Origin: Roseovarius sp. UBA6217
GTDB lineage: Bacteria > Pseudomonadota > Alphaproteobacteria > Rhodobacterales > Rhodobacteraceae
Length of the DNA: 64,000 nt
Reading direction: 5' to 3'
NCBI GenBank assembly: GCA_002421985.1
Contig: DISF01000043.1
Coordinates: 1-64,000 of the forward strand
Part shown: one piece after another, positions 29,618-38,877 of the stretch
How positions within the stretch are numbered: position 1 is the stretch's first letter
Layout: every line of letters begins with the position of its first letter
The notes under the pieces: model-generated
The model's input: the letters and a program-made list of their open reading frames with translations, nothing else
What the model was told of the DNA's origin: nothing
Databases searched by the model: none
Translations under genes and position numbers: made by a program

Positions 29618-30079
29618 ATGACCCGGCAAAAGACGCTCATCATGCTTGCCGCCGCAGGCTCTGCCGCGCTGCTGCTGGGGGCTTTTGCCTTTCAGCACCT
29701 GGGCGGCATGGCCCCGTGCAAGCTCTGCCTCTGGCAGCGCTGGCCGCATGGTGTGGCCATTGGCGCAGGCGCGCTTGCCTTCGTGGCCTGGCCCGCGCTC
29801 ATGGCGCTGCTGGGGGCGGGGGCGGCGCTCGTGACCGCCGGGATCGGTTTCTATCATACCGGCGTCGAGCGCGGCTGGTGGCAGGGGCCATCGGGGTGCA
29901 GCGGCAGCCCCATCGGCGGGATGAGCGCCGAAGACCTGCTCGATCAGATCATGGCCGCGCCGCTGGTGCGCTGCGACGAGGTGCCGTGGGAAATGTGGGG
30001 CCTGTCGATGGCAAGCTGGAACATGCTGGCCTCGCTTGGCCTTGCGCTGCTGTGGATCATGGCGCTGCGCGCGCGGTGA
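29618..30079 (+). CDS. dsbB: Disulfide bond formation protein DsbB
   Basis: Four-span inner-membrane protein that reoxidises DsbA and passes electrons to ubiquinone. 153 aa. The first redox pair is C34/C37 (APCKLCLWQRWPH) after the first span, and the second pair is C94 and C119 in the second periplasmic loop (PSGCSG and LVRCDEVPW). The N-terminal quinone-side Arg/Trp in LWQRWP is kept. Co-directional with the YqaA gene 4 bp upstream. Confidence 0.94.
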   Translation: MTRQKTLIMLAAAGSAALLLGAFAFQHLGGMAPCKLCLWQRWPHGVAIGAGALAFVAWPALMALLGAGAALVTAGIGFYHTGVERGWWQGPSGCSGSPIGGMSAEDLLDQIMAAPLVRCDEVPWEMWGLSMASWNMLASLGLALLWIMALRAR

Positions 30080-30100
30080 TCCGGGCGGCCCCATGAGAGA

Positions 30101-30126
30101 GGCCGCGCCCCTTTCGGAACGCGGCC
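30101..30126. terminator. Hairpin between convergent dsbB and ndk
   Basis: Perfect 7-bp stem GGCCGCG (30101-30107) with CGCGGCC (30120-30126) around a 12-nt C/T-rich loop, midway between two gene ends. No T run follows, so termination is plausible only. Confidence 0.35.
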
Positions 30127-30149
30127 CCGCAACATAGCCCTGTGACGGC

Positions 30150-30572
30150 TCAGCCGACCAGTTCGAGACCCGAGAAGAAATAGGCGATTTCCGCCGCCGC
30201 CGTCTCGGGCGCGTCCGAGCCGTGAACCGAGTTTTCGCCGACGGATTCGGCAAATTCCGCGCGGATCGTGCCGGGGGCGGCGTCTGCGGGGTTGGTCGCG
30301 CCCATCACTTCGCGGTTCCTCGCAATCGCGCCCTCGCCTTCGAGCACCTGCACCACCACCGGCGCGCTGGCCATGAACTCGCACAGCTCGCCATAGAACG
30401 GGCGCTCCTTGTGGACGGCATAGAAAGTGCCTGCCTGCGCCAGGGTCATCTGGATGCGCTTTTGCGCGATGATGCGAAGCCCGGCATCCTCGAACTTGGC
30501 GTTGATCTTGCCGGTGAGGTTGCGCCTTGTGGCGTCGGGTTTGATAATGCTCAGCGTGCGTTCCACAGCCAT
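30150..30572 (-). CDS. ndk: Nucleoside diphosphate kinase
   Basis: Transfers the gamma-phosphate between nucleoside tri- and diphosphates through a phospho-His. 140 aa, normal length, with [13 protein letters not shown] at the N-terminus, the Kpn-loop region, [17 protein letters not shown], and the active-site block [12 protein letters not shown] holding the catalytic His. Single gene, convergent with dsbB and divergent from the ABC-F gene. Confidence 0.97.
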   Translation of the reverse strand: MAVERTLSIIKPDATRRNLTGKINAKFEDAGLRIIAQKRIQMTLAQAGTFYAVHKERPFYGELCEFMASAPVVVQVLEGEGAIARNREVMGATNPADAAPGTIRAEFAESVGENSVHGSDAPETAAAEIAYFFSGLELVG

Positions 30573-30705
30573 TTAAGCCTCTTCATATCAGGGTGATACC
30601 GCCGGGAACGGCCCCGCACGGCGTGATTGCGGCCCCGATAGCATGGTGCCCCGGCGTTGAAAAGCCGCGATTGACGCCGCCCCCCGCTTGGGGCATCCCC
30701 CCCCC

Positions 30706-32553
30706 ATGTTAAGCATCGACGATATCACCTATGCCATCGCGGGCCACCGCCTGTTCGAGAACGCCTCTGCCCTCATCCCCGAGGGCCACAAGGTGGGGAT
30801 CGTCGGGCGCAATGGCACCGGCAAGACCACGCTCTTTCGCCTCATCCGGGGCGAATTGTCGCTTGAGGGCGGGCGCATCTCGCTGCCTGCGCGCGCGCGC
30901 ATCGGCGGCGTCGCGCAAGAGGTGCCGGGAAGCGATGTGTCGCTGCTCGATACTGTCTTGAGCTTTGACACGGAACGCACTGATCTGCTTGAGAAATCCA
31001 CAACCGAGACCGATGGCACCCGGATTGCCGAGATCCAGACGCGCCTTGCCGATATCGACGCATGGAGCGCCGAGGCGCGCGCCAGCGCCATCCTCAAGGG
31101 GCTGGGCTTTACCGACGAGGAGCAGGCCATGCCCTGCTCGGCCTTCTCGGGCGGCTGGCGGATGCGGGTGGCGCTGGCGGGGGTGCTCTTTGCCGCGCCG
31201 GACCTTCTGTTGCTCGACGAGCCGACCAACTATCTCGATCTCGAGGGCGCGCTGTGGCTCGAGACCTATCTCGCGCGCTATCCGCATACGGTGCTGATCA
31301 TCAGCCATGATCGGGGGCTTCTCAACCGCGCGGTCGGCGCGATCCTGCACCTGGAGGATCGCAAACTCACGCTTTATCAAGGCGGCTATGACAAGTTTGC
31401 CGAGACCCGCGCCGCCCGCCTCGCCGCCGCACAGTCGCAGGCGAAAAAGCAGGAGCAACGCCGCGCGCATCTGCAATCCTACGTGGACCGCTTCCGCTAC
31501 AAGGCCGACAAGGCGCGCCAGGCGCAGGCGCGGATCAAGGCGCTGGCGCGGATGCAGCCCATCTCGGCCCCGCAAGAGGCGGCACTGCGGCGGTTCACCT
31601 TTCCCGCGCCGGAGGAGTTGTCGCCGCCCATCCTGCGGCTGGAGGGGGCGGCCGTGGGCTATGACGGTGCGGCCGTCCTCCGCCGGCTTGACCTGCGCAT
31701 AGATCAGGATGACCGGATCGCGCTTCTGGGCCGTAATGGCGAGGGAAAATCAACCCTTTCCAAGCTGTTGGCTGGCAAACTTGATGTTCTTGAGGGCCGC
31801 GTCACCAAGGCCGCCAAGCTGCGCGTGGGCTATTTCGCGCAGCATCAGGTGGACGAGTTGCATATCGACGAAACCCCGCTCGATCACATCCGGCGGATGC
31901 GCCCGACCGAGACGCCGCCGCGCCTGCGCGCGCGGCTTGCGGGCTTTGGGATCGGCCCGCAACAGGCTGAAACCACGGTGAAAAACCTGTCCGGCGGGCA
32001 AAAAGCGCGGCTGTCGCTGATGCTGGCCACGGTGGATGCGCCGCATATGCTCATCCTCGACGAGCCGACCAACCACCTCGATATCGAGAGCCGCGAGGCG
32101 CTGGTGGAGGCGCTGACCGCCTATACCGGCGCGATCATCCTGGTGAGCCATGACATGCACCTGCTGAGCCTCGTCGCAGACCGGCTCTGGCTGGTCAAGG
32201 ATGGCACGGTGACGCCCTATGACGGCGATCTGGAGAGCTATCGCGCGCTGCTCCTGAAACCTGCGGATAACATGAAGAAGGCCCCGCAAAAGCCTGCAAA
32301 GAAAGCGAAAACATATTCCCGCGACGAGATCGCCAAGCTGCGCCAGGAGGTCCGCACCTGCGAGGCACGGGTGGACAAGCTGATGGCGATGGAAGGCAAG
32401 GTCGCCGCCAAGCTGGCCGACCCGGATGTCTATGAAGACCCCGGCACCCTCGCGACATGGCAGCGCAAATATGCCGAGATCGAGGACGGCATCATCCGCG
32501 CCGAGACGCTCTGGGAAGAGGCCCTTGCGCGGCTGGAAAAGGCCGGGGGCTGA
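30706..32553 (+). CDS. ABC-F family ATPase (Uup/YheS type)
   Basis: Soluble tandem ABC ATPase acting on ribosomes to relieve stalled translation. 615 aa: NBD1 with GRNGTGKTTLF and signature FSGGWRMR, the ABC-F linker (about residues 240-320, rich in Arg/Gln/Ala, including QSYVDRFRYKADKARQAQAR), then NBD2 with GRNGEGKSTLS and LSGGQKARLSL; both Walker B motifs end LDEPTN. The C-terminal 70 residues form a coiled coil (EIAKLRQEVRTCEARVDKLM). Start at ATG 30706; a TTG six codons earlier is open. YheS-like by the linker and C-terminal arm; assignment to one ABC-F subgroup is uncertain. Confidence 0.92.
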   Translation: MLSIDDITYAIAGHRLFENASALIPEGHKVGIVGRNGTGKTTLFRLIRGELSLEGGRISLPARARIGGVAQEVPGSDVSLLDTVLSFDTERTDLLEKSTTETDGTRIAEIQTRLADIDAWSAEARASAILKGLGFTDEEQAMPCSAFSGGWRMRVALAGVLFAAPDLLLLDEPTNYLDLEGALWLETYLARYPHTVLIISHDRGLLNRAVGAILHLEDRKLTLYQGGYDKFAETRAARLAAAQSQAKKQEQRRAHLQSYVDRFRYKADKARQAQARIKALARMQPISAPQEAALRRFTFPAPEELSPPILRLEGAAVGYDGAAVLRRLDLRIDQDDRIALLGRNGEGKSTLSKLLAGKLDVLEGRVTKAAKLRVGYFAQHQVDELHIDETPLDHIRRMRPTETPPRLRARLAGFGIGPQQAETTVKNLSGGQKARLSLMLATVDAPHMLILDEPTNHLDIESREALVEALTAYTGAIILVSHDMHLLSLVADRLWLVKDGTVTPYDGDLESYRALLLKPADNMKKAPQKPAKKAKTYSRDEIAKLRQEVRTCEARVDKLMAMEGKVAAKLADPDVYEDPGTLATWQRKYAEIEDGIIRAETLWEEALARLEKAGG

Positions 32554-32693
32554 GCCGCGCGCGGCAACAGCACGCCCCTCCCGACCACGGTGCCGCAGGC
32601 CGCATCCGGTCCGTTAGCGCCACCACGATTGCGCGCCCCGCGCCGCTCGCCTAAGAGGGCGGAAACCATCAGGGACACGAGGGAATCCGAGCC

Positions 32694-33587
32694 ATGTCAA
32701 AGGCCGCGCAGAAAGAGAAAATCGCCACCGGTGCGGGCTTCATCGCCGCGCTCGATCAGTCCGGCGGCTCGACCCCCAAGGCGCTGCGCCTCTACGGTAT
32801 CACCGAGGATCAATACGCCTCCGAGGCCGAGATGTTCGATCTTGTCCACGCGATGCGCGCGCGCATCGCGCAGGCCCCGGCCTTTAGCGGTGACAAGGTG
32901 ATCGGCGCGATCCTCTTCGAGATGACGATGGATCGCGAGATCGCGGGGATGCCCTCGGCGCGCTACCTGTGGCAGGAACGCGGGGTGGTGCCCTTTCTCA
33001 AGGTCGACAAGGGGCTGGCAGACCCCAAAAACGGCGTGCGCCTGATGAAGCCGATGCCCGATCTCGACGCGCTTTTGAGCCGCGCCACCGAGGCGGGAAT
33101 TTTCGGCACCAAGATGCGCTCGGTCATCGACGCCGCCAACCCGGCGGGGATCGCGGCCAACGTGGCGCAGCAATTCGAGCTGGGCCGCCAGATCCTTGGC
33201 CACGGCCTCGTGCCGATCATCGAGCCGGAGGTGACCATTTCCATCGCCGACAAGGCCGCAGCAGAGGATATGCTTCTGGCCAGCCTCAAGACCCATCTCG
33301 ACAGCTTGCCCGAGGGCCAGGAGGTGATGCTCAAGCTCACCCTGCCCGAGGTGGCCAATCTCTATGCGCCGCTGGTGGATCACCCCCGCGTGCTGCGCGT
33401 TGTGGCGCTCTCGGGCGGCTATAGCCGTGAAGAGGCCAACGCCCGGCTGGCGCAGAATCGCGGCGTGATCGCCAGCTTTTCACGCGCGCTGACCGAGGGG
33501 CTTTCGGCCCAGCAGTCGGATGCCGAGTTCAACGCAACGCTCGCCGCCGCCATCGACAGCATCCGCGCGGCCTCGGTCGCGGGCTGA
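32694..33587 (+). CDS. Fructose-bisphosphate aldolase, class I
   Basis: Schiff-base aldolase of glycolysis and gluconeogenesis, splitting fructose-1,6-bisphosphate to two triose phosphates. 297 aa of the short bacterial class I type: [14 protein letters not shown] at the N-terminus, [26 protein letters not shown], the Schiff-base Lys region VMLKLTLPE, and [10 protein letters not shown]. Its stop is only 3 bp from the end of the convergent MoaD/ThiS-like gene, leaving no room for a separate terminator. Confidence 0.94.
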   Translation: MSKAAQKEKIATGAGFIAALDQSGGSTPKALRLYGITEDQYASEAEMFDLVHAMRARIAQAPAFSGDKVIGAILFEMTMDREIAGMPSARYLWQERGVVPFLKVDKGLADPKNGVRLMKPMPDLDALLSRATEAGIFGTKMRSVIDAANPAGIAANVAQQFELGRQILGHGLVPIIEPEVTISIADKAAAEDMLLASLKTHLDSLPEGQEVMLKLTLPEVANLYAPLVDHPRVLRVVALSGGYSREEANARLAQNRGVIASFSRALTEGLSAQQSDAEFNATLAAAIDSIRAASVAG

Positions 33588-33590
33588 GCC

Positions 33591-33836
33591 TCACCCCCCC
33601 TGCAAACGCTTCAAGAGCACCACCTCGCTGTCGGGCGTAATCGGCGTGAACCAGCTATCGTTGTAGATGCGCCCGTCGATCGAGACCGAGACGCCGCGCG
33701 ACAATTCGGGCCGCAATCCGGGGTGGTCGCGCGCCAGACCGTCGAGCAACTCGCGCAGGGTGGTGGCCTCCACCGCCACCTCGCGCGCGCCGCCTGCCAG
33801 ATCGGCAAGCGACCCCCAGAGCAGCACCTTGACCAT
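33591..33836 (-). CDS. MoaD/ThiS-like ubiquitin-fold sulfur-carrier protein
   Basis: 81-aa beta-grasp protein ending in Gly-Gly (LLKRLQGG), the C-terminus that is adenylated and thiocarboxylated in MoaD and ThiS. The strand pattern MVKVLLWGSLADLAG, TTLRELLDGLARDHP and PDSEVVLLKRL fits MoaD. Its start overlaps the stop of the molybdenum-hydroxylase large subunit, so it is the fourth gene of that operon. A dedicated role in building the molybdenum cofactor or its sulfido ligand for this enzyme is inference; it may also be a general MoaD paralogue. Confidence 0.85.
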   Translation of the reverse strand: MVKVLLWGSLADLAGGAREVAVEATTLRELLDGLARDHPGLRPELSRGVSVSIDGRIYNDSWFTPITPDSEVVLLKRLQGG

Positions 33837-36082
33837 CAGCCCCCCGCTTGGATCGCCGCCAGCACGCGCGGCGGCGACATCGGCAATTGCACCATCCGCA
33901 CCCCCGCCGCCGCCGACACCGCATTGGCCACCGCCGCGAGCGGCGGCACGATCGAGGTCTCGCCCACCCCGCGCACGCCGTAGGGGTGGCCGGGATTGGG
34001 AATCTCCAGAATGACCGTGTCGATCATCGGCAGGTCAGAGGCCACCGGGATGCGGTAATCGAGGAAGCCCGCGTTTTGCAGGATACCATCCTCGCCATAG
34101 ATATATTCCTCGTTGAGCGCCCAGCCGATCCCCTGCGCGGCACCGCCCTGAAACTGCCCTTCGACATAAGAGGGATGCACCGCCTTGCCGGCATCCTGAA
34201 ACACCGTGTAGCGCAGGATTTTCGTGGCCCCGGTCTCGGGGTCCACCTCGACATCGGCCATATGGGTGGCAAAACTCACCCCCGCCCCCTGAGCGGTCAC
34301 CTCGTGGTGGCCTGCAATCGGCCCGCCGGTCTTGCTGGCCACGGCGGCGATCTCCTTGATGGTCATGGGCGGGAATTTCCCGGCATTGGGGCCAGCGGGG
34401 CGCGCGGCCCCGTCTTCCCAGTCCACGGCCTCCTCGTCGATGCCCCAGATCTTTGCCGCGCGGCGGCACATCTCGCGCTTGGCGGATCGCGCCGCCTCGA
34501 TCGTGGCCAGCCCCACCGCGAATGTCACGCGAGAGCCATGCGTCACCTCGTTCTGCCCCAGCGACCCGGTATCGGCAATCACCGTGCGCACCTGATCATA
34601 GGGGATGCCCAGTTCCTCGGCGGCCATCATCGTCATCGAGGCGCGCGAGCCGCCGATATCGGGGTTGCCCTCGGAGACCGTGACCGTGCCGTCAGGCGTG
34701 ATGTTGAGCGAGACGCAGGTATCGCCGCCGAAATTGAACCAGAAGCCGCAGGCGACCCCCCGGCCCTGATGCTTGCCAAGGGGTGCGGTCCAGTGCGGAT
34801 GCGCTTTTGCGGCCTCCAGCGTGGCCTTGAGGCCTATCGCCGGATAGGTCGGCCCGTAAGAGGATTTCGTGCCCTTATCCGCGGCGTTCATCAGACGCAC
34901 CGCCAGCGGATCAAGGCCAAAGCCCCGGGCCAGCTCGTCAATCGCGCTTTCAATCGCAAAGGCCGCCATCGGCGCGCCGGGGGCGCGATAGGCCGCCGCC
35001 TTTGGGCGGTTCGTCACCACATCCCAGCCCACGGTCTTGACGTTTTCCAGATCATAGGGCGCAAAGCCCGACATCGCCCCCATATTCACCGGCGAGCCGG
35101 GCCAGGCCCCGCCCTGATAGCGCAATTCGGCAAAACCGGCTGTGATGCGGCCCTCCTTCGTCATGCCGATCTTGACATCAATCGAGGTCGAGGCGGTCGG
35201 CCCCGTGGCGCGCAGCACTTCCGAGCGGCTCATCACCATCTTGACCGGGCGACCCGATTTGCGGGCCAGCATCAACGCCACCGGCTCAAGGAACACGGTC
35301 GTCTTGCCGCCGAACCCGCCACCGATTTCGCTGGCCGTCACCCGCAATTGCCCCTGCTCCAGCCCCAGAATGGCGGCGCAGGTGTTGCGCACCATGTAAT
35401 GCCCCTGCGTGCAGACCCAGAGATCGCCCTGCCCGTCCGCGCCCATTGTCGCAAGGCAGGCATGGGGTTCGATATAGCCCTGATGGGTCGCTGCCGTGCG
35501 GTAGGTGCGCTCGAGCACACGGTCGGCCTTCGCCAGCCCGGCCTCGATATCGCCATGCCCGAATTCCGCCCGCGCGATCACGTTTTGGGACATGCCCGGC
35601 GGCACCGTCTCCTCTTGCCGCCCCTCGTGGAGCACCGGCGCATCGGGCTTCATGGCCTCGTCCACATCCGTCACATGCGGCAGAACCTCATAGTCCACCT
35701 CGATGAGCCTCAGCGCCTGCCGCGCCACGGCGGGCGAAATGGCGGCCACGGCGGCAATGGCGTGGCCATCGTAAAGCGCCTTCTCGCCCGCCATGCAGTT
35801 CTCCATGATAACGGCGACATGATCGGGCACGGTGCCGAAATCGGCGCGCGTGACCACCGCCTTGACGCCGGCAAGGGCCTCGGCCTTTGACGTGTCAATC
35901 CGCTTGATCCGCGCATGGGCATGAGGCGAGCGCAGGATACGCCCCGTGAGCATCCCCGGCGCTACCATATCGGCCCCGAAACGCGCGCGCCCCGTTACCT
36001 TGTCGATGCCGTCGGGCCGGTCGGGGCGCGTGCCCACCACCTTGAAGACACGGGGTTTCTTGCTGTCATCAAGCGCCATCAC
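33836..36082 (-). CDS. Molybdenum hydroxylase, Mo-cofactor-binding large subunit (xanthine dehydrogenase family)
   Basis: Large subunit of a three-component xanthine oxidase-family enzyme that hydroxylates an aldehyde or N-heterocycle. 748 aa. The N-terminal domain has RARFGADM and GRILRSPHAHARI; Mo-domain loops are EIGGGFGGKT, RAPGAPMAAFAIESAIDELA and the late GVGETSIVPPL, holding the catalytic Glu. The aerobic CO dehydrogenase active-site loop AYxCSFR is absent, so this is not CoxL of the form I type. Substrate is unknown. It overlaps the [2Fe-2S] subunit gene by ATGA. Confidence 0.92.
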   Translation of the reverse strand: MMALDDSKKPRVFKVVGTRPDRPDGIDKVTGRARFGADMVAPGMLTGRILRSPHAHARIKRIDTSKAEALAGVKAVVTRADFGTVPDHVAVIMENCMAGEKALYDGHAIAAVAAISPAVARQALRLIEVDYEVLPHVTDVDEAMKPDAPVLHEGRQEETVPPGMSQNVIARAEFGHGDIEAGLAKADRVLERTYRTAATHQGYIEPHACLATMGADGQGDLWVCTQGHYMVRNTCAAILGLEQGQLRVTASEIGGGFGGKTTVFLEPVALMLARKSGRPVKMVMSRSEVLRATGPTASTSIDVKIGMTKEGRITAGFAELRYQGGAWPGSPVNMGAMSGFAPYDLENVKTVGWDVVTNRPKAAAYRAPGAPMAAFAIESAIDELARGFGLDPLAVRLMNAADKGTKSSYGPTYPAIGLKATLEAAKAHPHWTAPLGKHQGRGVACGFWFNFGGDTCVSLNITPDGTVTVSEGNPDIGGSRASMTMMAAEELGIPYDQVRTVIADTGSLGQNEVTHGSRVTFAVGLATIEAARSAKREMCRRAAKIWGIDEEAVDWEDGAARPAGPNAGKFPPMTIKEIAAVASKTGGPIAGHHEVTAQGAGVSFATHMADVEVDPETGATKILRYTVFQDAGKAVHPSYVEGQFQGGAAQGIGWALNEEYIYGEDGILQNAGFLDYRIPVASDLPMIDTVILEIPNPGHPYGVRGVGETSIVPPLAAVANAVSAAAGVRMVQLPMSPPRVLAAIQAGG

Positions 36083-36558
36083 GATGCCCTCCGCATGTCC
36101 GCCGCCGTGTCCAGCACGGCGCGGATGATCTTGTCATAACCGGTGCAGCGGCAGAGGTTGCCCGCCAGCCAATAGCGCACCTCTTCCTCGCTTGGATCGG
36201 GGTTGCGCTCCAGCAGCGATTTCGCCGCCACGAGGATACCGGGCGTGCAGATGCCGCATTGCAGCGCCGCCATCTCGATGAATTTCTTCTGGAGCGGGTG
36301 GAGCTGGTCGCCCGCGGCCATGCCCTCGATGGTGGTGATCTCGCACCCCTCGGCCTCGGCCCCGAGCATCAGGCAGGAGCAGACAAGCCGCCCGTCCACC
36401 GTCACCGAACAGGCCCCGCAATCGCCGGTGCCGCAACCCTCCTTGGTGCCCGTGAGGCCCAGCTCGTCGCGCAGCACATCCAGAAGCGTCGCCTCGGCCT
36501 CGCAGAGGAATTCGGTCGCGTCGCCGTTGATTTTCGTCGTCACATGTATCCGGCTCAT
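36079..36558 (-). CDS. Molybdenum hydroxylase, [2Fe-2S] small subunit
   Basis: Electron-transfer subunit with two [2Fe-2S] clusters. 159 aa: plant-type cluster from C42, C47, C50 and C62 (GCGTGDCGACSV, then LVCSC), and the helical-domain cluster from C101, C104, C136 and C138 (QCGICTPG, then NLCRCTGY). These eight Cys are the complete family set. It sits between the FAD and Mo subunits with ATGA overlaps on both sides, so the three are made in fixed ratio. Confidence 0.95.
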   Translation of the reverse strand: MSRIHVTTKINGDATEFLCEAEATLLDVLRDELGLTGTKEGCGTGDCGACSVTVDGRLVCSCLMLGAEAEGCEITTIEGMAAGDQLHPLQKKFIEMAALQCGICTPGILVAAKSLLERNPDPSEEEVRYWLAGNLCRCTGYDKIIRAVLDTAADMRRAS

Positions 36559-37418
36559 GCCTGTTCTCCTTTCGCGCGCGCCCCGGCGATCACCGCCGCG
36601 CGGCGCGCCAATACGCCCGCCACATGGCGGCGGAAGGCGACCGTGCCGCGCTTGTCATCTATCGGTGTCGCGGCCTTTGAACAGGCCGCCGCCAGATCAG
36701 AGAGCGCCGCCTCGTCAAGCGCGCGGCCCATGATCGCCTCTGCCGCCGCATCAACGAGAATGACCTTCGGCCCGACCGCGCCAAGCGCCACCCGCGCCGC
36801 CGTCACCCGGCCCTCCTCGTCAAGGCTGAGCGAGACGCCGCAGCCCACCACCGCGATATCCATCTCGGTGCGCGGGATGAAGCGCAGATAGGCATCGCCC
36901 GAGCGCGGCGCCTTCGCGGGCAGAAGGATCGAGGCGATGAACTCGCCCCGCGCGAGCGCGGTCTTGCCCGGCCCTTTGGGCACGTCGATCACCGCCAGAT
37001 CGCGCGTGCCCTCGGGCCCCACGATCCGCGCCACCGCCCCGGCGGCGACCATCGCAGGCACCGAATCGGCCGCCGGAGAGGCGTTGCAGAGGTTCCCCGC
37101 CAGAGTGGCGCGCCCCTGCACCTGCGTCGATCCGATAAGCCCCGCCGCCTCGACCACGCCGGGCCAGTCGGCGCGCAACCCCTCATGTTCGCCTATCTCG
37201 GCACCCGAGACGGCGGCCCCGATGCGCCAGCCGCCCGCCTCTGGCGCAATCTCGCGCATTCCTTTGATGCGCTTGATATCCACGATCAGGTCCGGCTCGA
37301 TCATCTCCGACCGCAGCCTGACCAAGAGGTCGGTGCCCCCCGCCAGCACATGCGCGCCCGGCGCGCCCGCCAAGGTGGCAACCGCGTCTTCCACGCTCGA
37401 TGGTGCCTCGTATCGCAT
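36555..37418 (-). CDS. Molybdenum hydroxylase, FAD-binding medium subunit
   Basis: 287-aa FAD subunit (CoxM/XdhB type) that passes electrons from the FeS subunit to the acceptor. It starts MRYEAPSSVEDAVATLA, with the FAD pyrophosphate loop LAGGTDLLVRLRSE, VQGRATLAGNLCNASPAADSVPAM around the isoalloxazine, and the C-terminal CO_deh_flav domain. First gene of the four-gene operon FAD - FeS - Mo - MoaD/ThiS. A GATAG-N6-CTATC palindrome lies 50 bp upstream. Confidence 0.93.
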   Translation of the reverse strand: MRYEAPSSVEDAVATLAGAPGAHVLAGGTDLLVRLRSEMIEPDLIVDIKRIKGMREIAPEAGGWRIGAAVSGAEIGEHEGLRADWPGVVEAAGLIGSTQVQGRATLAGNLCNASPAADSVPAMVAAGAVARIVGPEGTRDLAVIDVPKGPGKTALARGEFIASILLPAKAPRSGDAYLRFIPRTEMDIAVVGCGVSLSLDEEGRVTAARVALGAVGPKVILVDAAAEAIMGRALDEAALSDLAAACSKAATPIDDKRGTVAFRRHVAGVLARRAAVIAGARAKGEQA

Positions 37419-37775
37419 GGCTCGATCCTTTCGCTCTGCCTGGGTCGGGGGCGGTGGTGCCCCCCCTGATAGGACCGACTATCGTGCAAACCGCGCGCGG
37501 GTGCAAACGGGTTCCCGCTGCGCCTGCCCGGTCGATCTCTTGCGCCAGAAGGACCAGCCCCGCGCCGTCGTCCCGCGCCGTCGGGCGCAGCGGGGCGGCG
37601 GTCTTGAAGCGGTGATGCGGCTCCGCCCGAGCATTGCCGAGCTGTGCCACATATCATCCAGTGCAACCGCTGCGACAACGGGATAACGTTGGTGGCCTGT
37701 TGCGGACGATGTCATCTTGGCCCCGCGCGGCTCAGCGCATCCTATCGACAGTCCCCAAAAGGCCCCGCCACATCA
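37419..37775. other. Intergenic gap between the Mo-hydroxylase operon and ribD end
   Basis: 357 bp without a convincing gene; frames here are short and overlap known-gene shadows. The one structured site is the perfect palindrome GATAG-GACCGA-CTATC at 37468-37483, about 50 bp upstream of the FAD-subunit start, a candidate operator. The remainder shows nothing I can support. Confidence 0.5.
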
Positions 37776-38873
37776 TCACCCCGCCCGCGCCCAGCGGTGC
37801 ATCACGTCGCCGCCAACGGCCCGCGTCTCGATGAGGTCGAACCGCGCGGCCTCGTCGAGCCGCGACAGGCCCAGCGCGCCCAGACCCGGCAGCCCCTCGG
37901 CCCCGATGGCAAGCCCGGCGGTAAAGCCCACAAGCTCGTCCACCAGCCCCGCCCCCACGAGCGAGGCCGCGAGCGCGCCGCCGCCCTCGCAAAAGACCCG
38001 CGTCAGCCCCGCCGCGCCCAGCGCGCGCAGCATCGCGCCCGCATCCACCTGCCCCGCCACCACCGCGCAGGGCAAGAGCCGCGCGCCAAGGCCGCGCCAC
38101 GCCTCGACAAGCGCCCGATCAGGCCCGTCACCGTGGCAGAGCCAGAGCGGCACCTCGCGCGCGCTGCGTGCAAGCTGCGACATCAGCGGCAGATCGAGCC
38201 TGCGCGACACCACCACGCGCACCGGCTGGCGCGCCACGCCCATGCCGCGCACGGTCAGCATCGGATCATCGGCGCGCGCCGTGCCCGCGCCCACCATCAC
38301 CGCGTCATGGCGCGCGCGCATGGCATGGACCGTGCGCCGCGCCTCCGGCCCGGTGATCCACTGGCTATGCCCCGAGGCGGTGGCGATGCGACCGTCGAAA
38401 CTCGACGCGAGTTTCAGCGTGACAAAGGGCCGGCCCAGCTCGTTGCGCATGAGAAACCCGGCGTGATCGCGGGCCGCCTCATCGGCCAGAACACCGGTCG
38501 TGACCGCGATGCCCGCCGCGCGCAGCATCTCGAAACCGCGCCCCGAGACGCGCGGATCGGTATCGTCGAACGGGGCCACGACCCGCGCCACCCCCGCCGC
38601 GATCAACGCCTCGGCACAGGGCGGCGTGGCACCGTGATGCGCGCAAGGCTCGAGCGTGACATAGGCGGTCGCCCCGCGCGCCAGCGCCCCGGCCTGCGCC
38701 AGCGCCTGTGGCTCGGCATGGGGCCGCCCGCCGGGGGCGGTGCAGCCGCGCCCGACGATGCGCCCGCCCTGCACGATGACACAGCCCACTGCGGGGTTGG
38801 GCGCGCATTGCCCCATGCCCCGCCGCCCAAGCGACAGCGCCAACGCCATGAAACGGCGGTCGGCCCCGGTCAT
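37776..38873 (-). CDS. ribD: Bifunctional riboflavin deaminase/reductase RibD
   Basis: Two steps of riboflavin synthesis from GTP: deamination of the pyrimidine, then NADPH reduction of the ribosyl chain. 365 aa. The N-terminal zinc deaminase domain has HAE (H52, E54) and PCAHHGATPPC (C77, C86); the C-terminal reductase domain has KLASSFDGRIATASGHSQWITG and FCEGGGALAASL. Downstream of nrdR by 4 bp, the usual nrdR-ribD pair; no FMN riboswitch can fit between them. Confidence 0.95.
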   Translation of the reverse strand: MTGADRRFMALALSLGRRGMGQCAPNPAVGCVIVQGGRIVGRGCTAPGGRPHAEPQALAQAGALARGATAYVTLEPCAHHGATPPCAEALIAAGVARVVAPFDDTDPRVSGRGFEMLRAAGIAVTTGVLADEAARDHAGFLMRNELGRPFVTLKLASSFDGRIATASGHSQWITGPEARRTVHAMRARHDAVMVGAGTARADDPMLTVRGMGVARQPVRVVVSRRLDLPLMSQLARSAREVPLWLCHGDGPDRALVEAWRGLGARLLPCAVVAGQVDAGAMLRALGAAGLTRVFCEGGGALAASLVGAGLVDELVGFTAGLAIGAEGLPGLGALGLSRLDEAARFDLIETRAVGGDVMHRWARAG

Positions 38874-38877
38874 GCGC

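Noticed and set aside
33836..36082. Aerobic CO dehydrogenase large subunit (CoxL)
   Set aside because: The subunit set is similar, but the AYxCSFR active-site loop of form I CoxL is absent.
38874..38877. FMN riboswitch before ribD
   Set aside because: ribD starts 4 bp after nrdR, and no RFN-like structure is visible upstream of nrdR.
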